Source: Micavibrio sp. UBA6212
GTDB taxonomy: Bacteria > Pseudomonadota > Alphaproteobacteria > Micavibrionales > Micavibrionaceae
Assembly (NCBI GenBank): GCA_002421905.1
Contig: DISK01000003.1
Location: 62,001-126,000 of the forward strand
DNA: 64,000 bases
Reading direction: 5' to 3'
Of the stretch, positions 36,396-45,747 are shown in pieces. The notes under the pieces were generated by a model. The model was given only the letters and a program-made list of their open reading frames with translations. It was not told the origin of the DNA and did not search any database. The position numbers and the translations under genes are program-made. How positions within the stretch are numbered: position 1 is the first letter of the stretch; every line of letters starts with the position of its first letter.

Positions 36396-36462
36396 CGTTC
36401 AGTCTGAACAGCGTTACTGCGTCGCTTGCGTACCTTTGTGTATGCCACTTTCAGCCTAAACG
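36396..36462. repeat. Structured palindromic element between dapA and smpB
   Basis: Bases 36396-36408 pair with 36450-36462 in 11 of 13 positions. Inside is a second hairpin formed by GCGTAC and GTATGC around CTTTGT, and the left arm itself contains the small palindrome GTTCAGTCTGAAC (36397-36409). The layout is like a dispersed intergenic repeat of the REP kind or a structured dapA terminator without a clear T run. Whether it is repeated elsewhere cannot be seen here. Confidence 0.4.
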
Positions 36463-36504
36463 TTCTTTGTTCTAAGTTATCAAATGGAAAGATAAAAACG
36501 GCAA

Positions 36505-36999
36505 ATGGCCAAGGCAGAAAAAAAAGCGAAAGGACTGATTTCGGTTAACCATACGGTGGCCGAAAATCGTCGTGCGCGTTTTGACTATTTTCTGGAAGAA
36601 AAATTCGAAGCCGGGGTGATGTTGAACGGAACCGAGGTCAAGTCGCTGCGTCATGGTCAATGTTCGCTCAATGAAAGTTTTGCTGAAGAAAAAAACGGGG
36701 ATTTGTGGCTGATCGGGTCATATATCGCGCCGTATGGGCCTGCGGGGGCGCATCTTCAACATGTGCCGCGCCGTGACCGGAAATTGTTGCTGCATAAACG
36801 GGAATTGGCGCGGTTATTCGCGGCAACCAAGCAAAAGGGCTACACGATTGTGCCTGTTCGGCTTTATTTTAATGCGCGCGGTGTGGCCAAGGTCGAAATT
36901 GCGCTTGCCAAGGGTAAGGCCCAGCATGATAAGCGTGAAACCATCAAACAGCGCGACTGGGATCGTTCCAAAACCCGCATTTTGCGCGGCGAAGACTAG
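36505..36999 (+). CDS. smpB: SsrA-binding protein SmpB
   Basis: Delivers tmRNA to stalled ribosomes for trans-translation. The 164-residue protein has an N-terminal segment [20 protein letters not shown], the conserved [34 protein letters not shown] and the basic C-terminal tail [19 protein letters not shown] that acts in the empty mRNA channel. All family blocks are present. The tmRNA gene itself is not in the window. Confidence 0.96.
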   Translation: MAKAEKKAKGLISVNHTVAENRRARFDYFLEEKFEAGVMLNGTEVKSLRHGQCSLNESFAEEKNGDLWLIGSYIAPYGPAGAHLQHVPRRDRKLLLHKRELARLFAATKQKGYTIVPVRLYFNARGVAKVEIALAKGKAQHDKRETIKQRDWDRSKTRILRGED

Positions 37000-37053
37000 C
37001 TTTTCCTCGACTTTTTTCTGGATTTATCTAGGAGTTTATACCCATTATGGCCG

Positions 37054-37296
37054 ATGAGTATTTCCGTCGTCCAAACTCCGCAAAACCCAAAACGCAGCCA
37101 CTGGTCTCCTGCCCAACGTGAGGCGGCGCGTCTTCGTGTTGTGTCTTCTAAACCATGGAGCCATTCTACAGGGCCGCGCACTGCGTGTGGCAAGATAAAA
37201 AGGAATTGCATTATTCATAAAACGGCATCTCGGTGTGGGCAAATATTTTGCATATATAGAAAAGTTTTATGGAGTTCCCAGTTTTTACCACTATGA
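37054..37296 (+). CDS. Small conserved hypothetical protein with a KPW-STGPRT motif
   Basis: An 80-residue protein of unknown function. Its middle has HWSPAQREAARLRV, then KPWSHSTGPRTACGKIKRNC, which resembles small proteins of alphaproteobacteria with a KPW..STGP+T..GK..S..N..KHG pattern. That suggests a real gene, though the last 25 residues after IIHKTASRCGQI look unlike the family and may be a damaged end. AGGAG at 37030-37034 is 19 bases upstream, rather far. It overlaps the CCA-adding enzyme start by 28 bases if the upstream cca start is used. Confidence 0.45.
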   Translation: MSISVVQTPQNPKRSHWSPAQREAARLRVVSSKPWSHSTGPRTACGKIKRNCIIHKTASRCGQIFCIYRKVLWSSQFLPL

Positions 37297-38522
37297 TATA
37301 CTGTGGCATGGTTCTTCAATCTTCTCTTTCAGATCAATTGTTGTCTCCGGAAATCCGGATGATTTTTCGTGCGCTGGGGGAGAATCATGTCCGCTTTGTG
37401 GGGGGATGTGTACGCAATGCCCTGTTGGGGGAACCCATCCGCGATATTGATCTGGCGACGACGCTTTTTCCACAAAACGTAACGGATCGTTTGTCAAAAA
37501 ATGGAATCAAATCAATCCCTACCGGAATCGATCACGGAACGGTAAGTGCGCTCATTCATGGAAAAGCTTTTGAAATCACAACGCTTCGTATTGATAAGAT
37601 AACCGATGGGCGACGTGCGAAAGTCGAATTTTCCAATGATTGGGAAGGGGATGCACGGCGGCGAGATTTTACCATGAATGCGCTTTATGCGGATCTGGAC
37701 GGTCATGTTTATGATCCGTTGGGGGTGGGGCTTGCCGATTTGGAAAAAAGGAAAGTCCGCTTTGTCGGCGATCCGGATTTGCGGATACGCGAAGATTATT
37801 TACGGTTTTTGCGCTTCTTCCGTTTTTCCTTGTTTTATGGCAAGGGGAAGTTTGATCGCCAAGGGTATGACGCGTGTGGTCGTCATGCGGCGGGTCTCAA
37901 AAAACTCTCGCGGGAGAGGATCACGCAAGAGCTGACCAAAATCATTCTTCATCCGGATTGTCCCAAGGCTCTGGATAAAATGCGACAGGCAAAAGGGTTG
38001 GCTTCATTGTTCGGGCGAAAGTTTGATGTCGTGGCTCTCAAGAGGTTGGTGGATTGTCAGGCAGAGCAAACTTATGGGGAAGATCATTTGTTTGTGACGC
38101 GCCTGCTGGTGGTGTCGGGGTTCGGAAGCCAAGTTGAAAAGCGGATTGATAAGTGGCTGGTTTTGAAGAAGAAACAACGCCCACTGGTTGGGGTGCTTGG
38201 TAGTTTTCGAATAAATACGATTCGGATCGATACGGGTCGGGTGACCCGATGGATGGTTGAAGACGGACGCGATCTGGCGTTGATGCGGCTTGATTTATGT
38301 TATGCGCTGGGGCATTTGTCGCGGGCTTTGCATCATAAATTTTCGGTACAAATTTCGCAGGACGCCATTCCGGTTTTTCCGGTCGGGGCGGCGGATTTGA
38401 TGAGTCTTGGCTATCGTGGCCGCGCGTTGGGGGAGTGTTTGAGAGATCTTCACCGAGTTTGGACGCGATCAGGATTCACAGCAGATCGTCAGGTATTGTT
38501 GGGGAAGGTTATTCCCAAATGA
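37269..38522 (+). CDS. cca: CCA tRNA nucleotidyltransferase / poly(A) polymerase family
   Basis: A class II nucleotidyltransferase of 417 residues that adds or repairs the CCA end of tRNAs. The head has RFVGGCVRNALLGEPIRDIDLAT, where the DID-type pair binds metal, then FSNDWEGDARRRDFTMNALY and DPLGVGLADLEKRKVRFVGD, and the neck REDYLRFLRFFRF. All are hallmarks. ATG at 37308 (before VLQSSLSDQ) would give a 404-residue product of more usual start; neither site has a strong Shine-Dalgarno. It is convergent with hemF, overlapping by 14 bases. Confidence 0.93.
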   Translation: MEFPVFTTMIYCGMVLQSSLSDQLLSPEIRMIFRALGENHVRFVGGCVRNALLGEPIRDIDLATTLFPQNVTDRLSKNGIKSIPTGIDHGTVSALIHGKAFEITTLRIDKITDGRRAKVEFSNDWEGDARRRDFTMNALYADLDGHVYDPLGVGLADLEKRKVRFVGDPDLRIREDYLRFLRFFRFSLFYGKGKFDRQGYDACGRHAAGLKKLSRERITQELTKIILHPDCPKALDKMRQAKGLASLFGRKFDVVALKRLVDCQAEQTYGEDHLFVTRLLVVSGFGSQVEKRIDKWLVLKKKQRPLVGVLGSFRINTIRIDTGRVTRWMVEDGRDLALMRLDLCYALGHLSRALHHKFSVQISQDAIPVFPVGAADLMSLGYRGRALGECLRDLHRVWTRSGFTADRQVLLGKVIPK

Positions 38523-39399
38523 CTTCAGGGGGCATGGACATCAGGATGGCGTCGATATTGCCGCCGGTTTTCAGGCCGAATTGGGTTCCGCGGTCATGGA
38601 TCAGATTAAACTCGACATAGCGTCCTCGTTTGACCAATTGGGTGTGGCGCTCTTCATCGCTCCATTCTTCATTCATATGACGGCGCACCAGTTTCGGGTA
38701 AATATCCAGAAAGGTGTTTCCAACATCTTTTGAAAAGGCGAAATCCTTGTCCCAGTCTCCGGTGTCGATATAGTCATAAAAGATACCTCCGACTCCGCGG
38801 GGTTCATCGCGGTGGGGAAGGAAAAAATACCGATCGCACCATGCGCTGAATTCGTCATAATATTTGGGGTCATGACGGTCACAACACTCTTTCAAGGATG
38901 CGTGAAAATCGGTTTTGTCCTGTGGAGAGGGTAACATCGGGGTGAGGTCGGCACCGCCCCCCAGCCAGTGTTTTGCCGTGACGATCATCCGTAAATTCAT
39001 ATGGACTGCGGGGACTTTGGGCGATCTCATGTGGGCAACCAATGAAATGCCTGATGCCCAGAAGGCGCCGTTATTTTCTTCTGCCCCGGGAATCTGGGCA
39101 CGGAAAGCCGGACTGAAATGGCCGTGAATGGTCGAGATATTTACCCCGACTTTTTCAAAAACACGGCCTTTCATCAGGGATATTTCCCCACCACCACCCG
39201 GTGTGCCGTCTTCGTCTGCGTGATGCCAGACCTTGCGGGAAAACTCTCCGGCGGGCATATCTCTATGGCGGGTCTGGTTTTGGGTGTTTTCGATTTGTTC
39301 GAATTCGCTACAGATACGATTTCGCAGATCTCGGAAGAAATCTGCGGCGATAATTTTGCTCTTTTCGTCAAACACAGATGTTGAGTCTTTACGTCTCAA
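38509..39399 (-). CDS. hemF: Oxygen-dependent coproporphyrinogen III oxidase
   Basis: Converts coproporphyrinogen III to protoporphyrinogen IX in haem synthesis. The 296-residue protein has GGGEISLMKGRVFEKVGVNIS, HMNLRMIV, GGGADLTPM, and RGVGGIFYDYIDTGDW, then the C-terminal GRYVEFNLIHDRGTQFGLKTGGN. These are the full set of HemF signatures. The start appears to be TTG at 39399, since no in-frame ATG lies before the conserved helix FFRDLRNRICSEFEQIE. The oxygen-requiring form fits an aerobic organism with the bc1 complex nearby. Confidence 0.95.
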   Translation of the reverse strand: MRRKDSTSVFDEKSKIIAADFFRDLRNRICSEFEQIENTQNQTRHRDMPAGEFSRKVWHHADEDGTPGGGGEISLMKGRVFEKVGVNISTIHGHFSPAFRAQIPGAEENNGAFWASGISLVAHMRSPKVPAVHMNLRMIVTAKHWLGGGADLTPMLPSPQDKTDFHASLKECCDRHDPKYYDEFSAWCDRYFFLPHRDEPRGVGGIFYDYIDTGDWDKDFAFSKDVGNTFLDIYPKLVRRHMNEEWSDEERHTQLVKRGRYVEFNLIHDRGTQFGLKTGGNIDAILMSMPPEVIWE

Positions 39400-39547
39400 T
39401 GTTGTCCAACCCTCGGATTATCGTTTGGTTTTATTGTGCGGGCATATTAAATAATAATTCTCTAATGTAAAATACATTATTTATATAATAGGCATCCGGT
39501 TCATGACAAATTGTCGCATCTCTTTGTTATGTGGCAGGCTCTTCGCC

Positions 39548-40003
39548 TTAACTTGTTGGAAATCCATTGGTTTGACGCAAGGCTTCGCTTAAAATCATGG
39601 CTCCGGCCATCGCCATATTCAATGATCTGGCTTGGGAAGACATCGGGATTTTAACGCGGTGGGGCAGGGCGTTGTGGACGTCTTCGGGAACTCCGGCGCT
39701 TTCCCTTCCCAAAAGAAGAATGTCATCCGGATGGAATTTGAATTGTGTAAAGGGTTCACTGGCTTTGGTGGACAATAGAATAATTCTGCTGTTCTTGCAG
39801 GTATTCCGGAAACTATCCCACGATGTATGGCGCGTGATCTGTGCCAGATCAAAATAATCCATGGCAGAGGTTCTGATTTTCCGTTCATCCCAGATGAAAC
39901 CGAAAGGCTCGATCAATTCCAAGGGGATATTCAATCCGGCACATAACCGGATCAGGGATCCGGTGTTCTGGGGAATGTCTGGTTGGTAGGCAGCAAGACG
40001 CAT
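39548..40003 (-). CDS. trmL: tRNA (cytidine/uridine-34 2'-O)-methyltransferase
   Basis: A 151-residue SPOUT methyltransferase acting on the wobble base of tRNA-Leu isoacceptors. It opens with RLAAYQPDIPQNTGSLIRLCAG, followed by GFIWDERKIRTSAMDYFD, and the knot region LLLGRESAGVPEDVHN, ending with IPMSSQARSLNMAMAGAMIL. All match the TrmL family and length. It stands alone between hemF and the bc1 operon. Confidence 0.94.
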   Translation of the reverse strand: MRLAAYQPDIPQNTGSLIRLCAGLNIPLELIEPFGFIWDERKIRTSAMDYFDLAQITRHTSWDSFRNTCKNSRIILLSTKASEPFTQFKFHPDDILLLGRESAGVPEDVHNALPHRVKIPMSSQARSLNMAMAGAMILSEALRQTNGFPTS

Positions 40004-40094
40004 CGGGGAAAATCTTTAATTTACGAAAATCGAGGGTTTATGCTTCGAGCATAGCGGAGGACATGATTGATTTCCATGATATTTTCTGTTTTGG

Positions 40095-40118
40095 GCTGGA
40101 TTTTCAGCTGGATTTTCA
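40095..40118. repeat. Tandem 12-base direct repeat
   Basis: The unit GCTGGATTTTCA occurs twice head to tail, at 40095-40106 and 40107-40118, in the 213-base gap upstream of petA. A short hairpin (TATGCT...AGCATA, 40039-40053) lies nearby. The tandem copy could be a regulator site for the bc1 operon or a chance duplication. Confidence 0.6.
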
Positions 40119-40216
40119 CTGGCAAATGTTTTACACCTCTCAAAGTGCCCCGGTTTTTGTCGGGATACTGTTAACTCTTTAATAACACTCAAAAACCAGG
40201 CAAGATAGTAAGTAGA

Positions 40217-40831
40217 ATGTCATCACACGATCATCATTCACAATGTTGCGGCGGTGGAAACTGCGCATCAGGTCAGGATCAAACTTCTCATACGGAGTCC
40301 CAATGTTGTTCCCATGAGGGTGAATCCCGACGGGATTTCCTTTTTATGGCGGCGGGCGCGATGGCGGCGGTCGGGACGGGAAGCGTTGTCTGGCCGTTTG
40401 TCCATCAAATGAATCCGGCAGCCGATACGCTGGCGCTGTCCACAACAGAAGTCGATCTGTCGGCGGTTGAGGTGGGTCAATCCGTCACTGTGATGTGGCG
40501 CGGTAAGCCGGTTTTTATCCGTCACCGGACTGAAAAAGAAATTCAGGACTCCAAAGATGTTGATGTTGCAAGTTTGCGCGACAAACAAACAGATGCCGAT
40601 CGGGCTAAAATTCCGGAATGGTTGATTGTGATTGGTGTTTGTACCCACCTTGGTTGTGTGCCACTCGGGCAGAAACAAGGTGATGAACGTGGTGAATATG
40701 ATGGTTGGTTCTGTCCTTGCCACGGGTCTGTTTATGATGCTTCAGGACGCATCCGTAAAGGCCCTGCCCCGACAAATCTGGAAATTCCTACCTATACGTT
40801 TCTCAGCGATACGCTGGTTCGAATCGGATAA
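40217..40831 (+). CDS. petA: Ubiquinol-cytochrome c reductase Rieske iron-sulfur subunit
   Basis: The 2Fe-2S protein of the bc1 complex, 204 residues. Cluster ligands are in CTHLGC at 142-147 and CPCHG at 166-170. The membrane anchor follows SRRDFLF (37-43), a twin-arginine-type signal, and covers about residues 41-60. Unusually, some 36 residues precede the twin-arginine site, rich in His and Cys (Cys 10, 11, 16, 30, 31). A typical alphaproteobacterial Rieske protein has only a short tail there. An internal start after this tail is not seen in frame before the Arg pair. First gene of petABC. Confidence 0.94.
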   Translation: MSSHDHHSQCCGGGNCASGQDQTSHTESQCCSHEGESRRDFLFMAAGAMAAVGTGSVVWPFVHQMNPAADTLALSTTEVDLSAVEVGQSVTVMWRGKPVFIRHRTEKEIQDSKDVDVASLRDKQTDADRAKIPEWLIVIGVCTHLGCVPLGQKQGDERGEYDGWFCPCHGSVYDASGRIRKGPAPTNLEIPTYTFLSDTLVRIG

Positions 40832-40850
40832 TTTATAACGGAGAGAATTA

Positions 40851-42170
40851 ATGTCTGCTGGTCCTCGCACACCTTTTGATAATAAAGTGGTTGAATGGTT
40901 TGACTCTCGTCTTCCCATCTTTTCCATGATGCAAAAAGAATATGGCGTGTTTCCTACGCCTAGAAATTTCAATTATTTCTGGAACTTCGGCGCAATCGCG
41001 ATGTTCATGCTGGTCACCATGATCCTCTCCGGTATTACACTGGCGATGCATTATGCAGCCAATACCGGATTGGCCTTTAACAGCGTCGAGCGGATTATGC
41101 GTGATGTGAATTACGGATGGTTGCTCCGTTATATTCATATGAACGGTGCCTCGTTCTTCTTTATTGCTGTTTATACTCATATTTTCCGTGGTCTTTATTA
41201 CGGATCATACAAACAGCCGCGCGAATTGCTCTGGATTTTCGGTGTTGTGATTTTCCTGTTGATGATGGCGACGGCGTTCATGGGATATGTTCTTCCATGG
41301 GGCCAAATGAGCTATTGGGGCGCAACCGTTATTACCAATTTCTTTACGGCGTTCCCTGTGGTGGGTGAGTCGATCCAGACATTGTTGATTGGTGGGTTCT
41401 CGGTTGATAATCCAACCCTCAACCGGTTCTTTGCCCTTCACTATCTGTTGCCGTTTGTGATTGTGGCTGTGGTGTTTCTTCATGTGTGGGCATTGCATGT
41501 GACCGGATCAAACAACCCGTCAGGTGTTGAACCAAAAACCAAGGACGATACTCTGCCGTTCCACCCGTACTACACCATGAAGGACAGCTTCGGTATATTG
41601 GTGTTTGTGATGGTGTATTGCGTGTTTGTATTCTTTATGCCGAATGCGTTGGGACATCCTGACAACTATATCCCTGCCAATCCGATGGTGACACCTGCCC
41701 ACATTGTGCCTGAATGGTATTTCCTGCCGTTCTATGCAATTTTGCGTGCGGTGACGGTGGATATTGGTATTCCGTTTACCGATATTACCCTCATCACAGC
41801 CAAGCTGGGCGGTGTGTTGTTGATGTTCGGGTCAATTGCCATCTTGATGGTCTTGCCATGGCTCGATTCTCATCCGGTTCGGTCAGCCCGTTATCGTCCG
41901 AAATTCAAATTGTTCCTGTTGCTGTTTGTGCTGGACGTTCTGGTTCTGGGTAAAATGGGCGGCATGAAGCCTGACGTGTCTTTGTTCCATATTACTGAGG
42001 ATATTGTCTTTACCACAACCCATCTGTCCCAGATTGCGACGTTCTATTATTTCGCGTTCTTCATTGTGGTGTTGCCAATTTTGAGCCGTGTTGAAAAAGC
42101 ATTACCGCTTCCTGCAAGTATCCATGAATCGGTTTTGAAATGTAAAACTTCCTGTGAAGGGAATGTATAG
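40851..42170 (+). CDS. petB: Cytochrome b subunit of the bc1 complex
   Basis: The quinone-binding core of complex III, 439 residues with eight or more membrane helices. It has the helix-B and helix-D histidines in [19 protein letters not shown] and [23 protein letters not shown], the Qo-site region [20 protein letters not shown] and the second Qo motif [14 protein letters not shown] (PEWY). The ribosome site AACGGAGAG precedes the ATG. It starts 19 bases after petA and one base before the petC ATG. Confidence 0.97.
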   Translation: MSAGPRTPFDNKVVEWFDSRLPIFSMMQKEYGVFPTPRNFNYFWNFGAIAMFMLVTMILSGITLAMHYAANTGLAFNSVERIMRDVNYGWLLRYIHMNGASFFFIAVYTHIFRGLYYGSYKQPRELLWIFGVVIFLLMMATAFMGYVLPWGQMSYWGATVITNFFTAFPVVGESIQTLLIGGFSVDNPTLNRFFALHYLLPFVIVAVVFLHVWALHVTGSNNPSGVEPKTKDDTLPFHPYYTMKDSFGILVFVMVYCVFVFFMPNALGHPDNYIPANPMVTPAHIVPEWYFLPFYAILRAVTVDIGIPFTDITLITAKLGGVLLMFGSIAILMVLPWLDSHPVRSARYRPKFKLFLLLFVLDVLVLGKMGGMKPDVSLFHITEDIVFTTTHLSQIATFYYFAFFIVVLPILSRVEKALPLPASIHESVLKCKTSCEGNV

Positions 42171-42171
42171 A

Positions 42172-42945
42172 ATGAAAAAAGTTGTTTTAACTGCCGTTTC
42201 GGTTCTGGCTTTGTCTGCCCCTGTTTTGGGATCTGTGGCTCATGCTTCCGAGGGTGGGGGGGAACCTTTGCCGAATGTTCAGTGGTCTTTCGATGGGCCA
42301 TTCGGAACTTATGATAAGGCTTCGCTGCAACGTGGTTTGCTGGTGTACCGTCAGGTGTGTGCGGCGTGTCACTCCCTGAACCGTGTTGCCTTTCGGAACC
42401 TGACCGCTTTGGGCTATTCTGCCGATCAGGTCAAGGCTATTGCCTCTGAATATACGGTTGTTGACGGTCCGAATGACGAGGGCGATATGTTCGAGCGGGC
42501 GGGCCGCCCAAGTGATTATTTCAAGTCGCCTTTCGCCAATGATCAGGCGGCAACTTTTGCCAATGGCGGCGCTTTGCCTCCTGATTTGTCCCTGATTACC
42601 AAGGCGCGTACAGGCGGTGCCGATTATGTGTTTGGTATTTTGACAGGGTTCTCGACGCCTCCATCCGATATCCGCATTCTGGATGGTCAGTATTACAATA
42701 AACATATGACGGGAAATGTTATCAAGATGGCACCACCTTTGATGGCTGGGGCTGTGACTTATGAGGATGGCTATCCTCAGACTGTCGAACAATATGCCAA
42801 GGATGTTTCCACCTTCCTGACTTGGGCGGCAGAGCCTGAAATGGAACAACGGAAGCAAATGGGATTCAAAGTTCTGTTGTTCCTCGGAGTGTTCGCCTCC
42901 TTGATGTATGCTGTGAAACGTAAAATATGGTCGAAAGTTCATTAA
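42172..42945 (+). CDS. petC: Cytochrome c1
   Basis: The c-type cytochrome of complex III, 257 residues. A signal peptide (MKKVVLTAVSVLALSAPVLG...AHA) leads to the haem site CAACH at about 63-67, with the axial methionine in VIKMAPPLMAGAV. A C-terminal helix (FKVLLFLGVFASLMYAVKRK) anchors it in the membrane. The start at 42172 is preferred over in-frame codons upstream, since it opens the signal peptide right after the petB stop. Confidence 0.96.
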   Translation: MKKVVLTAVSVLALSAPVLGSVAHASEGGGEPLPNVQWSFDGPFGTYDKASLQRGLLVYRQVCAACHSLNRVAFRNLTALGYSADQVKAIASEYTVVDGPNDEGDMFERAGRPSDYFKSPFANDQAATFANGGALPPDLSLITKARTGGADYVFGILTGFSTPPSDIRILDGQYYNKHMTGNVIKMAPPLMAGAVTYEDGYPQTVEQYAKDVSTFLTWAAEPEMEQRKQMGFKVLLFLGVFASLMYAVKRKIWSKVH

Positions 42946-42948
42946 TTG

Positions 42949-43206
42949 ATGGCTAAAGAAGAAGATCCGAAACTGTATCTGGTTAGGGCAAAGCTGTATC
43001 GTTTTACATCTTTGCTTTTTATCACGATTGGAATTTTTGTTTTTTGTGTTTTATACGTCAAGTATATTGATGGTCGGCTTCTTGAGTCACTCAAAAGCCC
43101 TTACACTATTTTCTATTTTCTTGTTCCCTTCGCTCCGGGGGCGGTGTTGACCATTCTGGCTGATCGTGCCGAAAAAAAATACCGTAGTCTTACCGAGAAA
43201 AAGTGA
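42949..43206 (+). CDS. Small two-helix membrane protein following petC
   Basis: An 85-residue protein that I do not recognise. Two hydrophobic segments are seen, SLLFITIGIFVFCVLYV near residues 22-38 and YTIFYFLVPFAPGAVLTIL near 53-71, with a charged end RAEKKYRSLTEKK. It begins three bases after petC, so it is in the bc1 operon. It might be an accessory subunit of complex III, which is inference; no haem or metal motif is present. Confidence 0.65.
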   Translation: MAKEEDPKLYLVRAKLYRFTSLLFITIGIFVFCVLYVKYIDGRLLESLKSPYTIFYFLVPFAPGAVLTILADRAEKKYRSLTEKK

Positions 43207-43212
43207 GGCGAG

Positions 43213-43764
43213 ATGAAGAACTCCATACAGGATGTTCTGCATTTCTGGTTTGAAGAGACTTCTCCTTCGCAGTGGTTTCAGGTTAACGAGGTGTTTGACG
43301 ATATGGTTCGTGACCGTTTTGACGGTTTGTACCAGATGGCGGTCAATGGCGTTTGTGACGGATGGGCGCGCGAAGTTGATGGGGCGTTGGCGCTGGTTCT
43401 GATTTTTGACCAGTTTCCCCGCAATATGTTTCGTGATACGGCGCAGGCTTTCTCAACCGACCCGCGGGCGCTTAAGGTTTCTCGCAAAGTGATTGAGTTG
43501 GGATTTGACCATCTGGTTTCTGTTTCCAAGCGGCGTTTCTTTTATCTTCCTTTTGAACATAGTGAGGATATCGAAGATCAAGAAACCTCCCTTTCTCTTT
43601 TTGAAAAAATGAAAGGGTCAGATCCTTTGAGCTACGAGTACGCACTCAGGCATTACAAAATCATCGAACAGTTCGGGCGCTATCCTCACCGCAATGCAGT
43701 GCTGGGGCGTGAAGACACAGTAGAAGAGCTGGCCTTCCTAAGTAAAAATGGCCGCGGTTTCTAA
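43213..43764 (+). CDS. DUF924 family protein
   Basis: A 183-residue conserved bacterial protein with tetratricopeptide-like helical fold in its family. Typical blocks are VLHFWFEETSPSQWFQ at the start, GALALVLIFDQFPRNMFRDTAQAFSTDPRAL in the middle and RRFFYLPFEHSEDIEDQ, plus the ending FGRYPHRNAVLGRE. The biochemical role is not established. It begins seven bases after the small membrane gene, so it is probably co-transcribed with the pet genes. Confidence 0.88.
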   Translation: MKNSIQDVLHFWFEETSPSQWFQVNEVFDDMVRDRFDGLYQMAVNGVCDGWAREVDGALALVLIFDQFPRNMFRDTAQAFSTDPRALKVSRKVIELGFDHLVSVSKRRFFYLPFEHSEDIEDQETSLSLFEKMKGSDPLSYEYALRHYKIIEQFGRYPHRNAVLGREDTVEELAFLSKNGRGF

Positions 43765-43832
43765 TTTTTCTTATTCTGGTCTTGTTCTCCATATATGATA
43801 AGCGTAGAATGTGATTTTGGTTTAGATCGTAC

Positions 43833-45515
43833 ATGCCCAGTCTCGTCTTACTTCACATCATCGGAGGTGTTTGCCTGCTTTTATTCGGACTGCGTTTAGT
43901 CCGGAACGGTGTCACGCGGGCATTTGGCGTGCAGTTGAGAAAGATTGTCTCGGCGGCCACGCGCAATCGGGTTCTGGCTCTGATTGCGGGAGTTGGGGTG
44001 ACGGCTTTATTGCAAAGCTCGACGGCCACCACCATGATTATTGCCAGCTTTGCCGGGCAGGGCTTGATCTCCACGATTTCTGGTTTGGCGGTGGTGTTGG
44101 GTGCGGATGTCGGGACGACGCTGGTGGCCCAGATTTTGACCTTTGATTTAAGCTGGCTGTCGCCTGTTCTCATTATTTTCGGTTATATGTTTTATTCTGC
44201 TAAAGATCAGGCGAGTGTTAAGCGTCAGGTTGGCCGCATTCTGGTGGGGCTTGGGCTGATGCTGTTGGCTTTGACTGTTATCAAGCAGGAAGCTGGCCCT
44301 TTAAGAGAGTCTGATACATTGCCATTGATTTTGGCTCCTCTCGAGGATGATCCGTTCTTCTCGGTGCTGGTGGGCGCGGTGCTGACATGGTTGTTCCATT
44401 CCTCATTGGCTATCGTTCTGCTTTTGATGTCGATGGTTCATACTGGCATTGTTCCCCTGCCTTTGGCTTTGATGCTGGTGCTCGGGGCCAATATCGGGAA
44501 TGTTATTGCTCCGCTGTTATCGTCTTTGAAAGACCCTCCGCAGGCGGCCCGCATTCCGGCAGGAAACCTGATTATGCGCTTGATCGGTGTTTTTGTTACC
44601 TTGGCGGCTATTCAAATTTTCAAACCGGACTTTTCAATATTGGGAGATGATGATGCTCGCATCGTGGTAAATTTCCACATGGCATTCAATATTGTATTGG
44701 CCTTGGCGTTCCTGCCTTTTCTTGGGTCGCTGTCAAAATTTGTGGCCCGCGCCATTCCCGATGTGAAAAAAGATGACAGTAATCAGAAAATTGCGCCGCA
44801 ATATCTTGATGATCGTGTGTTTGATACGCCGACAGTGGCTTTGACCAATGCGTCACGGGAGGTGTTGCGGATTGCCGATATGACTGACCAGATGTTGCAA
44901 CTGGTTTGGAATGCCTTCCAGAAGAATGACACGACGATCGTTGCAAAAATTCGTGAGGCGGATGAAAATGTCGATATTCTTTATAGGGCTTTGAAGTCGT
45001 ATCTGGTGAAGATCACGGGTGAGACGATGAATGATACCGAAGGGAAGCGACATTTCCAGATTTTGACTTTTGCCACCAATATCGAACATGTCGGGGATAT
45101 TATTGACCGCAATCTTTTGTCTTTGGCGGAAAAGAAAATTAAAGACAATGTCAATTTCTCGAAGGCCGGAAAAGAAGAGTTGGATAATCTGTTCCAACTG
45201 GTTCTGGATAGTGTCCGTCTGGCACAGACAGTGTTTATATCAAGTGATGTGCGTCTGGCACGCCAGTTGGTCGAGGATAAAGTTATTATCAAGAATGCTG
45301 AAAAAGAAGCTTCGCTGAACCATCTGGGGCGGCTGCAAAAAGGTGTGCCCGAGACGATTGCGACCAGTGATTTGCACATGGATATTATTCGCGATTTGCG
45401 GCGGATCAATTCGCTGATGACGTCGATTGCGTATCCAATTCTGGATGATGCCGGGGAATTGCACAGGTCTTTGCTGATTAATTCCGATGAAATCGTTAGT
45501 GATGGTAAAGTTTAG
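43833..45515 (+). CDS. Na/Pi cotransporter family protein with PhoU-like domain
   Basis: A 560-residue protein. The membrane part has two inverted repeats of the Na/Pi-cotransporter type: LFGLRLVRNGVTRAFG, LLQSSTATTMIIASFAGQGL, and later FHSSLAIVLLLMSMVH and LGANIGNVIAPLL. From about residue 335 a cytosolic helical PhoU-like domain follows (VLRIADMTDQMLQLVWNAF onward). Such NptA/YjbB-like proteins export or import phosphate with sodium; substrate direction is not shown by the sequence. It stands alone. Confidence 0.85.
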   Translation: MPSLVLLHIIGGVCLLLFGLRLVRNGVTRAFGVQLRKIVSAATRNRVLALIAGVGVTALLQSSTATTMIIASFAGQGLISTISGLAVVLGADVGTTLVAQILTFDLSWLSPVLIIFGYMFYSAKDQASVKRQVGRILVGLGLMLLALTVIKQEAGPLRESDTLPLILAPLEDDPFFSVLVGAVLTWLFHSSLAIVLLLMSMVHTGIVPLPLALMLVLGANIGNVIAPLLSSLKDPPQAARIPAGNLIMRLIGVFVTLAAIQIFKPDFSILGDDDARIVVNFHMAFNIVLALAFLPFLGSLSKFVARAIPDVKKDDSNQKIAPQYLDDRVFDTPTVALTNASREVLRIADMTDQMLQLVWNAFQKNDTTIVAKIREADENVDILYRALKSYLVKITGETMNDTEGKRHFQILTFATNIEHVGDIIDRNLLSLAEKKIKDNVNFSKAGKEELDNLFQLVLDSVRLAQTVFISSDVRLARQLVEDKVIIKNAEKEASLNHLGRLQKGVPETIATSDLHMDIIRDLRRINSLMTSIAYPILDDAGELHRSLLINSDEIVSDGKV

Positions 45516-45747
45516 GCACAGTTTAATCTGCTCTTAAGAGTTTTGCTGTAATCTGGTATGATATGTATATCTCTTGAGAACGGGAATGCGGTAAGGTGAG
45601 GGGGGCAAGACTGTATGTGCCCCTAACTTATTGATTTTCCAGCAGGTTGAATTTGTCATGAAATATTCTGGATTTTTTGAGGAAAAACCCCATCTCAAGT
45701 GGTATAGTGTTCACATCCATCATTCATCTTAAATAAGGAGAAGTGAA

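Noticed and set aside
37047..37121. 24-residue frame MADEYFRRPNS... beginning at ATG 37047
   Set aside because: It is better placed relative to AGGAG at 37030 than the listed gene at 37054, but is too short and without similarity; kept only as a possible leader peptide.
42187..42942. 251-residue minus-strand frame
   Set aside because: It lies entirely antisense to petC, whose cytochrome motifs are certain.
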